Origin: a virus
IMG/VR virus record: IMGVR_UViG_3300046674_000373
Coordinates: 1 to 64,000 of that record
Length of the DNA stretch: 64,000 bases
Reading direction: 5' to 3' (one strand)
Shown here: positions 1 to 7,746 of the stretch, piece by piece
Layout of the letters: every line of letters begins with the position of its first letter
How positions within the stretch are numbered: position 1 is the first letter of the stretch
Notes under the pieces: model-generated
What the model saw: only the letters and a program-made list of their open reading frames with translations
What the model was told of the DNA's origin: nothing
Database searches by the model: none
Position numbers and translations under genes: made by a program

Positions 1-797
1 GGCGTAGCAGGCTCCTCTGCAACGGCCGGCGCTGCGCCCTGGAGCGCGTCGATCAGGTCGAGGTGGAAATGCAGCAGCTGCTTGCTGTTCTGGCTCTTCC
101 CCTGCCAGGCCGCGCTGCCGTCGTTGGCCGACTTCAGGCCTTCGATGTCACCTGCGTCGGCCAGGTCCTTCAGCTTCGCGGCGAGCTTCTGGTAGAACGG
201 GGTCGCCTTATAGTTCGGGTCGAATTGCGGCAGTTCCGGCAGACCCGCGGCTGGTGATGCTGATGTAGGCGTGGCATCCGGCGTCGGATCGGTGGTTGGG
301 CTTTGATCCGCTGGTGCAGGCGCAGCGGGCTCCGCCGGCGCATGCTCGACGGCCGCATGCCAGCCGGCGCCCTGTCCCGGGCTGACCTTATGCTTCGACC
401 CCATCTGCTCGAGCAGGTAGTTGGCGACCAGGACCTGCTTCTTCGCGTGCGTGTTGGTGCCGTATTTGCTGCCGACGATGGCGGTCGCATCGCCTTGCGC
501 GGCGTGCCCCAGTAGCGTCGGCAGGTGCTTGTCGTTGAACGCCGCCATCTCGGGATTCTTGGCGGCCTTCTCAGCTGGGTACTTCAGCTGGTCGATCTGC
601 TCGTTCGTCAGGACAACGGGCGCGTGCACACCGGCGGCAGTCGGGTGCGCGCTGAGTGGGGCACCCTTGGGGGCTGGCTTGTCGTGGTGAATTTTATGCC
701 ATCGGCCGCCGTACAGCGCGAAACCAGGCTGGTGCGCGATCTTGACCTGGTCGGATTTGAAAATGTAGAGGCGCGGCGCGCTGGCGAGGGTGTCCAT
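1..797 (-). CDS. Large phage protein of unknown function, N-terminal part, cut by left edge
   Basis: The reading frame opens at an ATG (795-797) soon after the stop of the upstream gene and stays open to the window edge, giving about 265 residues. Two stretches look like copies of one helical repeat: residues ~88-132 (containing GTNTHAKK) and ~200-250 (containing AWQGKSQNSK). Both follow the pattern 'A-x-x-GD-x-x-x-(I/L) ... N ... K ... LL'. A Pro/Ala/Thr-rich linker joins them at ~145-190. No catalytic motif is visible. Its place downstream of the terminase-like and methyltransferase genes suggests a virion or packaging protein, but this is inference and no family was recognised. Confidence 0.6.
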   Translation of the reverse strand, partial: MDTLASAPRLYIFKSDQVKIAHQPGFALYGGRWHKIHHDKPAPKGAPLSAHPTAAGVHAPVVLTNEQIDQLKYPAEKAAKNPEMAAFNDKHLPTLLGHAAQGDATAIVGSKYGTNTHAKKQVLVANYLLEQMGSKHKVSPGQGAGWHAAVEHAPAEPAAPAPADQSPTTDPTPDATPTSASPAAGLPELPQFDPNYKATPFYQKLAAKLKDLADAGDIEGLKSANDGSAAWQGKSQNSKQLLHFHLDLIDALQGAAPAVAEEPAT

Positions 798-812
798 GCC
801 ACCATATTCGCG

Positions 813-1136
813 TCACGATCCCGCCGCAGGCATCTCGCCGCGATTGCGCGCGTACAGCGCCCTGGAGTCGAACGGCTTATACTTGATCTTCTGGGCTTCC
901 AGATTGGTCAGCAGCTCCTTGGTCCAGACATACTCCGGCATCTTTTGCTGCAGGCGCTTGATCTCGCGAGCGGCCTTGGCCGGCGTCGACCGTGGCTCCC
1001 ACAGCATCAGGCGACCGGGATCCTGTGGAGGGAAGCCGGGCACGCTGACGAGGATCATCGTCCGTTTCCTCTGCTTGCGCTGTTCCGCCTGCTCCTCGCG
1101 CATCTGCTCCGGGATCGGTTTCTGGCCCTCGCTCAT
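813..1136 (-). CDS. Hypothetical phage protein, 107 aa
   Basis: Highly charged N-terminus (residues 1-25 rich in Glu, Gln, Lys, Arg), then a short hydrophobic strand (MILVSVPGF) and a mixed helical C-terminus. The ATG at 1136 overlaps the TGA of the upstream small membrane gene by four bases (ATGA), as at most junctions of this operon, which fixes the start. No family recognised. Confidence 0.6.
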   Translation of the reverse strand: MSEGQKPIPEQMREEQAEQRKQRKRTMILVSVPGFPPQDPGRLMLWEPRSTPAKAAREIKRLQQKMPEYVWTKELLTNLEAQKIKYKPFDSRALYARNRGEMPAAGS

Positions 1137-1249
1137 CGCACCATTTCTGCGGCCAGCGTCAGCCCGCAGAGCCAGCCGAGCACGCCACACATCAGGAAGA
1201 ACACGACGCCGACACCGGCCTCGCCCAGCTCGCGACGATACCGCTTCAT
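1133..1249 (-). CDS. Small membrane protein, 38 aa
   Basis: Starts MKRYRRELGEAG, followed by one predicted transmembrane segment (VGVVFFLMCGVLGWLCGLTL) and a short tail. Both ends are held by four-base ATGA overlaps with neighbouring genes, the main reason to accept so short a gene. The basic N-terminus suggests N-in topology. Function unknown; it is one of several one-TM peptides in this operon. Confidence 0.55.
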   Translation of the reverse strand: MKRYRRELGEAGVGVVFFLMCGVLGWLCGLTLAAEMVR

Positions 1250-1374
1250 AGCAGCGCCCACCACACACCACCCCAGAACGGCACGCACACGGCCAGGATG
1301 ATGGCGAGCCCCAGTCGCGGGCTCTTGCGCTCGCGCGCAGACGCCGGCGGCACAGTTACAGTTGCGGAATCCAT
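1246..1374 (-). CDS. Small membrane protein, 42 aa
   Basis: An ATG preceded by a good ribosome site (GAAGGAG, about five bases upstream) opens 42 codons: a Pro/Ala-rich basic N-terminus (residues 1-20) and one hydrophobic segment rich in Trp (GLAIILAVCVPFWGVWWW). The stop overlaps the next start by four bases. Likely an inner-membrane peptide; no function can be assigned. Confidence 0.55.
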   Translation of the reverse strand: MDSATVTVPPASARERKSPRLGLAIILAVCVPFWGGVWWALL

Positions 1375-1405
1375 GCTGTCTCCTTCGATTGCAGGAACGG
1401 TACCG

Positions 1406-1576
1406 TCACGCCCGCACGAGTGCGCGGGTCCGATAGGTGATCACGTCGCGGATGGTCGACTCGCCCACGCCGTACTTTCTGGCCAGCGCGCCGTAGCCGT
1501 GGCCGCGCTTTCCGGGCTGGTGCAGGCTCCGGATCTCGCGCACCTGGTCGTCGGTGAGGATTCGGCGTCGGGTCAT
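1406..1576 (-). CDS. Small helix-turn-helix DNA-binding protein, 56 aa
   Basis: Almost the whole protein is one HTH: 'LTDDQVREIRSLHQPGKR' followed by 'YGALARKYGVGESTIRDVI'. This resembles the recombinase/resolvase-type or sigma-4-like HTH of small phage regulators. The start ATG overlaps the upstream DUF4406 stop by four bases. It could regulate this operon or bind DNA during packaging; the sequence does not say which. Confidence 0.65.
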   Translation of the reverse strand: MTRRRILTDDQVREIRSLHQPGKRGHGYGALARKYGVGESTIRDVITYRTRALVRA

Positions 1577-1884
1577 CCAGCCACTCCCGCCGACGGCGCA
1601 TGCGTCACCTCGAACCCCAGCTCGCGCGCGATGTGGTGCTCCAGAGAGGCACCCTTCGACATCTGCCATCCCGGCAGCATGTGGATGCGCGTGCACGTCA
1701 TCATCAGGGGTAGGTCGGCACGCATGTAGTCGGCCCAGGTCGCGCCGTTGGCGAGCTTCACCTCGGCCGGGTTGACCACCTCGTAGCCGAGCGCCCGGTA
1801 CCACGCTGCCTCCGCATTGAATGCCGGGGCGTTGAACTGCGGGACACCGGTCATTGGACCGCTGAGATAGATGCGGCCCTTCAT
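1573..1884 (-). CDS. DUF4406-like protein, nucleoside 2-deoxyribosyltransferase fold
   Basis: 103 residues beginning with the family signature IYLSGPMTG, followed by 'FNAPAFNAEAAWYRALGYEVVNPAE' (given here in part: AFNAEAAW, VVNPAE) and 'MRADLPLMMTCTRIHMLPGW'. This is the DUF4406/deoxyribosyltransferase-like arrangement common in phages, and full length for the family. These proteins are presumed to act on nucleosides, but the activity is rarely shown. The start overlaps the methyltransferase stop region by four bases. Confidence 0.8.
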   Translation of the reverse strand: MKGRIYLSGPMTGVPQFNAPAFNAEAAWYRALGYEVVNPAEVKLANGATWADYMRADLPLMMTCTRIHMLPGWQMSKGASLEHHIARELGFEVTHAPSAGVAG

Positions 1885-3425
1885 GCTGCCACTTCCATCT
1901 CGCGCTCGTGCGCGAAATTCGCCTCGATCAGCGCGCGCGCCAGCGGCGGGCAGACGCTGTTGCCGATCATGCGGATCTGCGACGCTTTCGAGAGCTTCTT
2001 GCCGTTGTAGTACGGGTCGAGGACGTAGGTGTCCGGGAAGCCCTGCGCACGCGCCAGCTCGCGCGGCGTCAGCATACGCATGCCGATGTCGACGATCTGG
2101 TAATCCTGGCCGCGGATGGTGACCAGGCCGATGCGATCCTTCGTCGGGATCGTGTGCATCGGGTCGGTCGCCGGCTGGTCTTGGCCGCCCTCGCTATAGT
2201 ATTTGATCAGGAAGGCGCGGACCTCGGCGTGGTGTGTGCCGCCGGCGCTAATCGTATGCAGCGGCTCGCGGATGTCGGCCGTGCTGCTGGTACCGCGCAG
2301 CTTCACCAGGTTACTCGTCACCACAGCATGGTGATCGGTCGTGGTCACAGTGCCGAACGGGACTTTGACGCCCGTCCCGACCACGCCGCCGTAGTGCTTG
2401 GCGAGCATGGCGGACACCAGCGCGAAGTGGCCGCCCTTCACCTCCGCGCAGATCGTGTTGAGCGGCTTCTCCATCGACATTACGCGCTGGACGCTTGCGT
2501 TGGCGTGCTCGGTGAGGAACGGTGCCAGATTGCCGACGACGAATGGCTCGTCCGAGTCGACGATGTACTTCTTCACGCCCTTGGCGATGCGCGTCAGGGT
2601 CTTTTCCGCCAGCGGCTTAGAGCGCTCGAAGATGCTCGGGCACGGGATCGACCAGTCGATGCAGTCGGCCGCGGTGAGCCATGGCTTCAACCCGCTCGCG
2701 ACGAAGCCGGGCTGCTTCGGATTGCCGTGGGTCGGCTTGGGCCACACGATCGGGCGGCCGTCACGGCGAGCGAAGATGAACAGGCGCTTGCGGATGGTCG
2801 GAGTGCCGTAGTCGCAGGCGCGCAGGATCCGGTGCTCGACCTTGTAACCCAGCCCAGTGTGCAGGCGCTCCATCGGGAAGTCGGCGCCGAGCGCGTCGAA
2901 GATTTCCTGCTCGTCCGGGTGCCCCCGCTCCAGGCCGGTGGTGAGCGCGGCGAGGAAGGCTTGGAACGTGCGGCCCTTCAGGGCCTTGATCGGCTTGCCA
3001 TGGCTGTCGATTGGGCCCCAGTCGCGGAACTCTTCGACGTTCTCCAGGCCGATGCAGCGCGGCATCTGGAACGTGGCCCACTTGAGGGTGACCCAGGCCA
3101 AGCCGCGGATCTTCTTGTCCTTCGGCTTGCCGCCCTTGGCCTTGCTGTGGTGCTTGCAGTCCGGGCTGAACCAGGCAAGCCCGATCGGACGGTTCTGGGT
3201 GATGAAGCCCGGGTGGATGTTGAACACATCCTCCTCGTAATGGGCTGTGTCGGGGTGATTCGCGCTGTGCATGGCCAGCGCCTCGCCGTCGTGGTTGATG
3301 GCGATGTCGATCTCGCGGCCGAGCGCCATCTCGATGCCGGTGGAGGCACCGCCGCCGCCGGCGAAGTTATCGATCACCAGTTCGTTGCCGAGATCGAGGT
3401 CCAGAGTGAATTCGTCGCGCCTCAT
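1881..3425 (-). CDS. DNA (cytosine-5)-methyltransferase
   Basis: 514 residues with the ordered C5-methyltransferase motifs. Motif I is FAGGGGASTG (residues ~21-30, AdoMet binding), motif IV is SPDCKHHS with the probable catalytic Cys at ~90 (PDC instead of the usual PC), motif VI is ENV (~128-130), and motif VIII lies near RLFIFARR. Motif IX-X sequence comes near the C-terminus (MRMLTPRELARAQGFP, then GNSVCPPLARALIEAN). The product probably methylates phage DNA and blocks host restriction. No endonuclease partner is adjacent, so it looks like an orphan methylase. Start ATG overlaps the upstream stop by four bases. Confidence 0.92.
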   Translation of the reverse strand: MRRDEFTLDLDLGNELVIDNFAGGGGASTGIEMALGREIDIAINHDGEALAMHSANHPDTAHYEEDVFNIHPGFITQNRPIGLAWFSPDCKHHSKAKGGKPKDKKIRGLAWVTLKWATFQMPRCIGLENVEEFRDWGPIDSHGKPIKALKGRTFQAFLAALTTGLERGHPDEQEIFDALGADFPMERLHTGLGYKVEHRILRACDYGTPTIRKRLFIFARRDGRPIVWPKPTHGNPKQPGFVASGLKPWLTAADCIDWSIPCPSIFERSKPLAEKTLTRIAKGVKKYIVDSDEPFVVGNLAPFLTEHANASVQRVMSMEKPLNTICAEVKGGHFALVSAMLAKHYGGVVGTGVKVPFGTVTTTDHHAVVTSNLVKLRGTSSTADIREPLHTISAGGTHHAEVRAFLIKYYSEGGQDQPATDPMHTIPTKDRIGLVTIRGQDYQIVDIGMRMLTPRELARAQGFPDTYVLDPYYNGKKLSKASQIRMIGNSVCPPLARALIEANFAHEREMEVAA

Positions 3426-3619
3426 TTGGCACGCTCGCTAGGACCGGTCAGCGAAACTGCAAATGCTTTGCAAGGGGGCGACTCGTACACGAACACGAAC
3501 TCAGGTGAAAAGCCCTGGAGCCTCGCGAGCTCGGACGATGTGAGCATGCGCAGCGGCATTTCCGCATAGAGAAGCTCCCAGTTAACAGCCGGGACGGCTG
3601 GGACGAGGCCGCCCATCAT
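3422..3619 (-). CDS. Small protein resembling the C-terminal motif of C5-methyltransferases, 65 aa
   Basis: Residues ~21-41 (MPLRMLTSSELARLQGFSPEF) closely match the motif IX region of the adjacent cytosine methyltransferase (MRMLTPRELARAQGFP). Motifs I-VIII and motif X are absent, so it cannot be an active methylase alone. It overlaps its neighbours by four bases on both sides and is therefore probably translated. It may be a degenerate partial duplication or a split-off regulatory fragment. Confidence 0.6.
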   Translation of the reverse strand: MMGGLVPAVPAVNWELLYAEMPLRMLTSSELARLQGFSPEFVFVYESPPCKAFAVSLTGPSERAK

Positions 3620-4134
3620 GCCGCACGCTCCAGCACGTCAACCTGCCGCTCCGCCATGCGCACCAGACGCGGATCGGCCTGTCGCAGAACTTCCAGCAGC
3701 AGCCGTTTCTCTTCGAGATAGACCACGGCGAACTTCGGATCGTGCCGCACGATCGAGGATGTGTTGCTGATGAGGTCCGCGCACTTGATCGACTGAATCC
3801 ACCCCTCGGCGCGCGACAGGCGCTCGCGCGATGCGGCCTTGCGCGCGGCGCGGTTGCCCGTCTCGAGGTCGGACAGGTCGCGCACTCCCGACGCGATCAC
3901 GAAGCTGAACTCGCGCTGCAGCTCGTCGAACGTGACGCCCTGGTCTTCCATGCAGTCGTGCAGCCAGGAGACAGCGATAGCAGTGTCCAAGGTGACACCC
4001 GGCAGCTCGCCAGTAGCGGCGACAATACCCGCCACTTCGGCCAAGTGATCAGCGTAGGGGTTCCCAGTGTATTTGCGCTGCTGAGCGGCGTGCACGCGGC
4101 GCGCGAATTGCATTGCTTTGAAGGCGAATGTCAC
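3616..4134 (-). CDS. HD-domain protein of the SpoT/Mesh1 (p)ppGpp hydrolase type
   Basis: From a GTG start that overlaps the previous stop (GTGA), 172 residues. The pattern 'ARRVHAAQQRKYTGNPYADH ... SWLHDCMED' (His15, His30, His-Asp 59-60, Glu-Asp 63-64) is the signature of the metal-dependent HD domain in SpoT hydrolases and Mesh1-like small alarmone hydrolases. Length suits a stand-alone hydrolase. A role in removing (p)ppGpp during infection is inferred from family resemblance; other HD phosphohydrolases with different nucleotide substrates remain possible. An ATG at 4161 would add nine residues. Confidence 0.75.
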   Translation of the reverse strand: MTFAFKAMQFARRVHAAQQRKYTGNPYADHLAEVAGIVAATGELPGVTLDTAIAVSWLHDCMEDQGVTFDELQREFSFVIASGVRDLSDLETGNRAARKAASRERLSRAEGWIQSIKCADLISNTSSIVRHDPKFAVVYLEEKRLLLEVLRQADPRLVRMAERQVDVLERAA

Positions 4135-4661
4135 GCGACACCGCCTTTCTTGAACATCCACGGTTCAACGCGGAAGGTCGGGATTACCTCGCCGTCGACG
4201 ACGGGCTGGAGGATGATTGAGTGCTCGCGGACCTGCGGGCCTTCGAAGAACAGCACCGATGTGCCGCGTTCGAAGAAGATCGAGTGCACCTCGTCGGCGC
4301 CCATGGAATAGGTATCGCCTTCCATGTAGGTCTGGCTGCGCCAGGCCCAGAGCCCGCGCTCGACCGCCGTGCTCTCGTATTTTCCAGGCGCGCCGGAGTA
4401 GACAAGCTGCGTGATCTCGTACTCGTCACCGCCGCAGTCGCGCGACCAGACGAGGTTCCGCACTCGGCCGGCGAGCACTTGGCAGTGGAAGTCGAACCGG
4501 TGCGAGTGCGGGATGATGGGCTCCTGGTGCTCGCGCGAGCATTCCATCAGCCGAACCATGCCGGCGTCGCTCGGCGCGCCGATGAGCCAGCTCGTGAGGC
4601 CAGGTATCCCGCCGTAATTACGGACGGGCGAGTGCTTCATCTTGTTGAGGAAGGGCAGCAT
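4131..4661 (-). CDS. Cupin-like hypothetical protein, 176 aa
   Basis: Contains a cupin-like stretch 'IPHSHRFDFHCQVLAGRVRN' with two His that could bind metal, then a run of beta strands ('EGDTYSMGADEVHSIFF', 'TSVLFFEGPQ'). It is the first gene after a probable promoter at 4696-4719 and starts a four-gene run with the HD protein and cytosine methylase. No strong ribosome site precedes the ATG at 4661; an internal Met at residue 8 is an alternative. Substrate unknown. Confidence 0.6.
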   Translation of the reverse strand: MLPFLNKMKHSPVRNYGGIPGLTSWLIGAPSDAGMVRLMECSREHQEPIIPHSHRFDFHCQVLAGRVRNLVWSRDCGGDEYEITQLVYSGAPGKYESTAVERGLWAWRSQTYMEGDTYSMGADEVHSIFFERGTSVLFFEGPQVREHSIILQPVVDGEVIPTFRVEPWMFKKGGVA

Positions 4662-4695
4662 ACGTTCGTTTAGTTGAAGTTGATCAAGGATTACC

Positions 4696-4719
4696 TAAAG
4701 CAATTATGCCGCAAATTTG
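4696..4719 (-). promoter_or_regulatory. Candidate promoter with CAAATTTGC/ATAATTGCTTTA motif
   Basis: On the minus strand this reads CAAATTTGC, three or four bases, then ATAATTGCTTTA. The same two blocks with near-identical spacing occur on the plus strand at 22,681-22,704 ahead of another gene. It sits 35 bases upstream of the cupin-like gene and just after the stop of the methyltransferase gene, in one of the few non-overlapping gaps of the operon. Confidence 0.5.
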
Positions 4720-4732
4720 TTGTTTGGTGGGA

Positions 4733-6169
4733 TTATTTCGATGCATTCCCGTGTATTTGGTGCTCTACTGCGACAGCCCTCGGGAACAACGCCCCGCTCA
4801 CCGCGTGCACCGCGCGCCGGCCGGTGAACATCTCCCAGCGGCGCACGATCACGTCGACGTAGACCGGGTCGAGCTCCATCAGGCGCGCCGACATGCCGAG
4901 CCGATCGGCCGCGATCAGGGTCGAGCCGGAACCGCCGAACGCGTCGATGACGATGTCGCCGCGGCGCGCCGACGCGCCCAGCATCTTCTCGACCAGCCCG
5001 ACCGGCTTCATGGTCGGGTGCTCGGCGTTGCGGGACGGCCGCTCGTGGTACAGGACCGATCCGGGCTGCTCCTCGAGGGTGGCATCCCCCGACACGATCA
5101 GGAGGTTGTCGCCGGCGCGGATCGCCCAGCGGCCGTCCTCGAGGCGCGTGACCGGCCCGCCCTCGCCGTATTCAATAATGGTCGTGCGCTTGCGGCCGCC
5201 GTACCACCGGTGTGCAGCGCCCGGCTTCCAGCCATACAGGATGGGCTCGTGCATCCACTGGTAGTCGGAGCGGCCCAGCACCAGGCTCTGTTTGCGCCAG
5301 ATGAGGCAGCCGGACAGCTTGAACCCGGCCTGGCGGAACGTGTCGCGGAAGTTCAGCCCCTCGGTGTCGGCGTGCGCCACGTAGATCGGCGCGCCGGCCT
5401 TGAGCACGGTGAACATGCAGCCGTAGGCGTCGAGCAGGAACTGCCGGAAAGCAGCATCCGGCATCGCGTCGTTCTTGATCGTGAGCCGGTCCTTGGTGCC
5501 GCCCTCGTAACTGACGTTATATGGAGGATCGGTCCATGCGACGTCGGCGCTCTCGCCAGCCATCAGCGTGGCCCAGTCGGCGGGCAACAGCGACGAGCCG
5601 CACATCACCCGATGCGGCCCGCACACCCAGACGTCACCCGAGCGTGAAACCGGCTCGTCCGGCGCCGGCGGCGCTTCATCCGGATCCGCCTGGTGCGCGG
5701 GCGGCTCTACCACCCCGTCGAACAGCTCGGCGAGCGTGTTCTCGTCGAAGCCGGCCATGCCCAGGTCGAACCCCTCGGCGCCGAGCGCGTCGACCTCGTG
5801 CTTGAGCAGGTCGAGGTCCCAGCCGGCCATGGCGGCGAGCTGGTTGTCGGCGAGGATGTAGGCGCGGCGCTGGGCCGGGTTCCAGCCGCTGCAGTCGATC
5901 ACCGGCACCTTGCCCGGCGGGATCGGCGCGCCGCCGGGGAAGCGGATGGTCTCGCCGCGGCGGTAGAGCTCGCCGGCCGCCATGATCCGGCCGTGCCCGG
6001 CGATGACCCCCTCGCCGTCGGCCAGGACGGCATTCGTCCAGCCCCACTCGAGCAACGAGCGCGCTATCGCATCGACCTGCGCCGGGCTGTGGGTCCGGGC
6101 GTTATAAGCGTAGGGGAGGAGTGCATCGATATCGCGCAGCGCGATCTGCGGGACAGCAGGCTCGGGCAA
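4733..6169 (-). CDS. ParB-domain DNA methyltransferase (beta-class N4/N6), copy 1
   Basis: 478 residues. An N-terminal ParB/Srx-like domain (~10-115, with NARTHSPAQ and GHGRIMAAGEL) is followed by a beta-class amino-methyltransferase domain. In that domain the catalytic DPPY (214-217) precedes the AdoMet-binding FGGSGST (near residue 415), together with 'HPTMKPVGLVEKML'. The start is TTG, supported by AGGAA six bases upstream. It lies next to a paralogue and is probably an anti-restriction adenine or cytosine-N4 methylase. Target sequence cannot be read from the protein. Confidence 0.88.
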   Translation of the reverse strand: MPEPAVPQIALRDIDALLPYAYNARTHSPAQVDAIARSLLEWGWTNAVLADGEGVIAGHGRIMAAGELYRRGETIRFPGGAPIPPGKVPVIDCSGWNPAQRRAYILADNQLAAMAGWDLDLLKHEVDALGAEGFDLGMAGFDENTLAELFDGVVEPPAHQADPDEAPPAPDEPVSRSGDVWVCGPHRVMCGSSLLPADWATLMAGESADVAWTDPPYNVSYEGGTKDRLTIKNDAMPDAAFRQFLLDAYGCMFTVLKAGAPIYVAHADTEGLNFRDTFRQAGFKLSGCLIWRKQSLVLGRSDYQWMHEPILYGWKPGAAHRWYGGRKRTTIIEYGEGGPVTRLEDGRWAIRAGDNLLIVSGDATLEEQPGSVLYHERPSRNAEHPTMKPVGLVEKMLGASARRGDIVIDAFGGSGSTLIAADRLGMSARLMELDPVYVDVIVRRWEMFTGRRAVHAVSGALFPRAVAVEHQIHGNASK

Positions 6170-6234
6170 ATCCAGTTCCTCGGCGCGGGGTGCGCCCGAG
6201 AACTGTTGTCGTCACGACAAGTAGGGATCGATCG

Positions 6235-7746
6235 TCAGAACATCGAACCAGGGTCGAGGTCCGCCGGCGGCGCACCTGACTTGGCCGCCGGCGCGCGCGC
6301 CTCGCCCGGCAGCGGGAATAGCTCGCCCGTCACAGCGTGCGCGGCGCGGCGCCCGGTCAGCTGCTGCCAGCGGAGCACGATCGTATCGGCGAAGGCCTCG
6401 TCGAGCTCGATCAGGCGCGCGCACAGGCCCATGCGATCAGCCGCGACCAGCGTGGAGCCAGACCCGCCGAAGCCATCGGCCACGATGTCGCCCGGGCGCG
6501 CCGAGTTGCGCAGCAGGCGCTCGAACAGCTCGACCGGCTTCTGCGTAGGGTGCAGACCGGACTTCGCCGGCTTGCCCACGGAGAGGAACGTGCTCGGGTG
6601 CTCCTCCACGGTCGCGGCGCCGTCAACGACCATGACGGCGTCGCCGATCTTGATCTGCCAGCGGCCGTCCGGCAGCTGCTGGAACGGGCCGCCATCGCCG
6701 AACTCCATCACGGTGGTTTGCTTCCTGCCCCCGTACCAGCGCGACTTGCTGCCCGGCTTGCGGCCCACCAGGATCGGCTCGTGGATCGGCTGGTACCGGG
6801 CCGGTCCGAGCACCAAATTGCTTTTTTTCCAGATGATATTCTGGCTGAACGTGAAGCCGGTGCGGTCGAATTCGGCGCGGAAGGTGCCACCTGCCTTGTC
6901 GCTGTGCGCGACGTAGATCGTGGCGCCGGGCTTCATCACCTCGAACAGGGCCGCGTAGGTACTGGCCATAAACTGGGCGAAGTCGGCGTCCGACATCTTG
7001 TCGTTCTTGATGGTGCCGCTGCTCGATCGATCGCCCGCGCTGCTGGTGCCCGCGGTGGCGGCGTCCATCAGCCGATTCTTACGATCGACGTCCACATTGT
7101 AGGGAGGATCGGTCACGATAATATCGGCCAGCTCGCCCTGCATCACGGCGTCCCAGGCTTCCATGGTGGTGCTGTCGCCCACGTACAGCCGGTGCGGGCC
7201 CATGACCCAGCAATCGCCCTGGCGCGATACCGGGTCGGCCGGCACCTCCGGTACCTCGTCCGGATCGGTCTCGCTTTCCGGGTCCTTCTCCTCGACCAGC
7301 CCTTCCAGCAGTGCCGCGAGCGACTCCTCGGAAAAGCCGACGTCGGCCTCGAGGTCGAAGCCGACGTCGCGCAGATAGTCGGTCTCGGCTTTCAACTCCT
7401 CGAGAGACCAGGAGCTGAGTTCTTGGCTTCTGTTATCCTGGATCACCAGCGCGCGACGCTCGTCTGGCCCCAGGTGGGACAGGTCGATGCACGGCACACG
7501 CACGAGGCCGAGCTTTTTAGCCGCTAAAATCCGGCCATGCCCGGCGAGAATGCCGCCGTCGGCAATCAGCACCGGGTTGGTCCAACCGAAGCGCTGGATC
7601 ATGCGCGTGAGGGCCGCCGTGCTCGCCGGCGTATGCTGGCGCGAGTTGGCAGCATAGGGCAACAGCTCGTCGACCGCGCGCATGACGATCTCGCGCGGCA
7701 TGAAGATGCCGGAATCCTCGGGCCCGACGACGCGCAGGTTTGCCAT
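6235..7746 (-). CDS. ParB-domain DNA methyltransferase (beta-class N4/N6), copy 2
   Basis: 503 residues with the same architecture as its neighbour. The ParB-like domain holds NSRQHTP and GHGRILAAKKLG (~25-120), DPPYNVD starts at ~213, the conserved 'IHEPILVGRKPGSKSRWYGGRK' block follows (shared with copy 1 as HEPILYGWKPG ... RWYGGRK), then HPTQKPVELFERLL and FGGSGST. A Ser/Thr/Gly insert after DPPY (~225-245) distinguishes it. Its ATG overlaps the terminase-like gene's stop by one base. Divergence from copy 1 suggests different target sites. Confidence 0.88.
   Translation of the reverse strand: MANLRVVGPEDSGIFMPREIVMRAVDELLPYAANSRQHTPASTAALTRMIQRFGWTNPVLIADGGILAGHGRILAAKKLGLVRVPCIDLSHLGPDERRALVIQDNRSQELSSWSLEELKAETDYLRDVGFDLEADVGFSEESLAALLEGLVEEKDPESETDPDEVPEVPADPVSRQGDCWVMGPHRLYVGDSTTMEAWDAVMQGELADIIVTDPPYNVDVDRKNRLMDAATAGTSSAGDRSSSGTIKNDKMSDADFAQFMASTYAALFEVMKPGATIYVAHSDKAGGTFRAEFDRTGFTFSQNIIWKKSNLVLGPARYQPIHEPILVGRKPGSKSRWYGGRKQTTVMEFGDGGPFQQLPDGRWQIKIGDAVMVVDGAATVEEHPSTFLSVGKPAKSGLHPTQKPVELFERLLRNSARPGDIVADGFGGSGSTLVAADRMGLCARLIELDEAFADTIVLRWQQLTGRRAAHAVTGELFPLPGEARAPAAKSGAPPADLDPGSMF

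Noticed and set aside
1908-3569. Open frame of 553 codons on the plus strand
   Set aside because: Antisense to the cytosine methyltransferase; same shadow composition and no recognisable motif.
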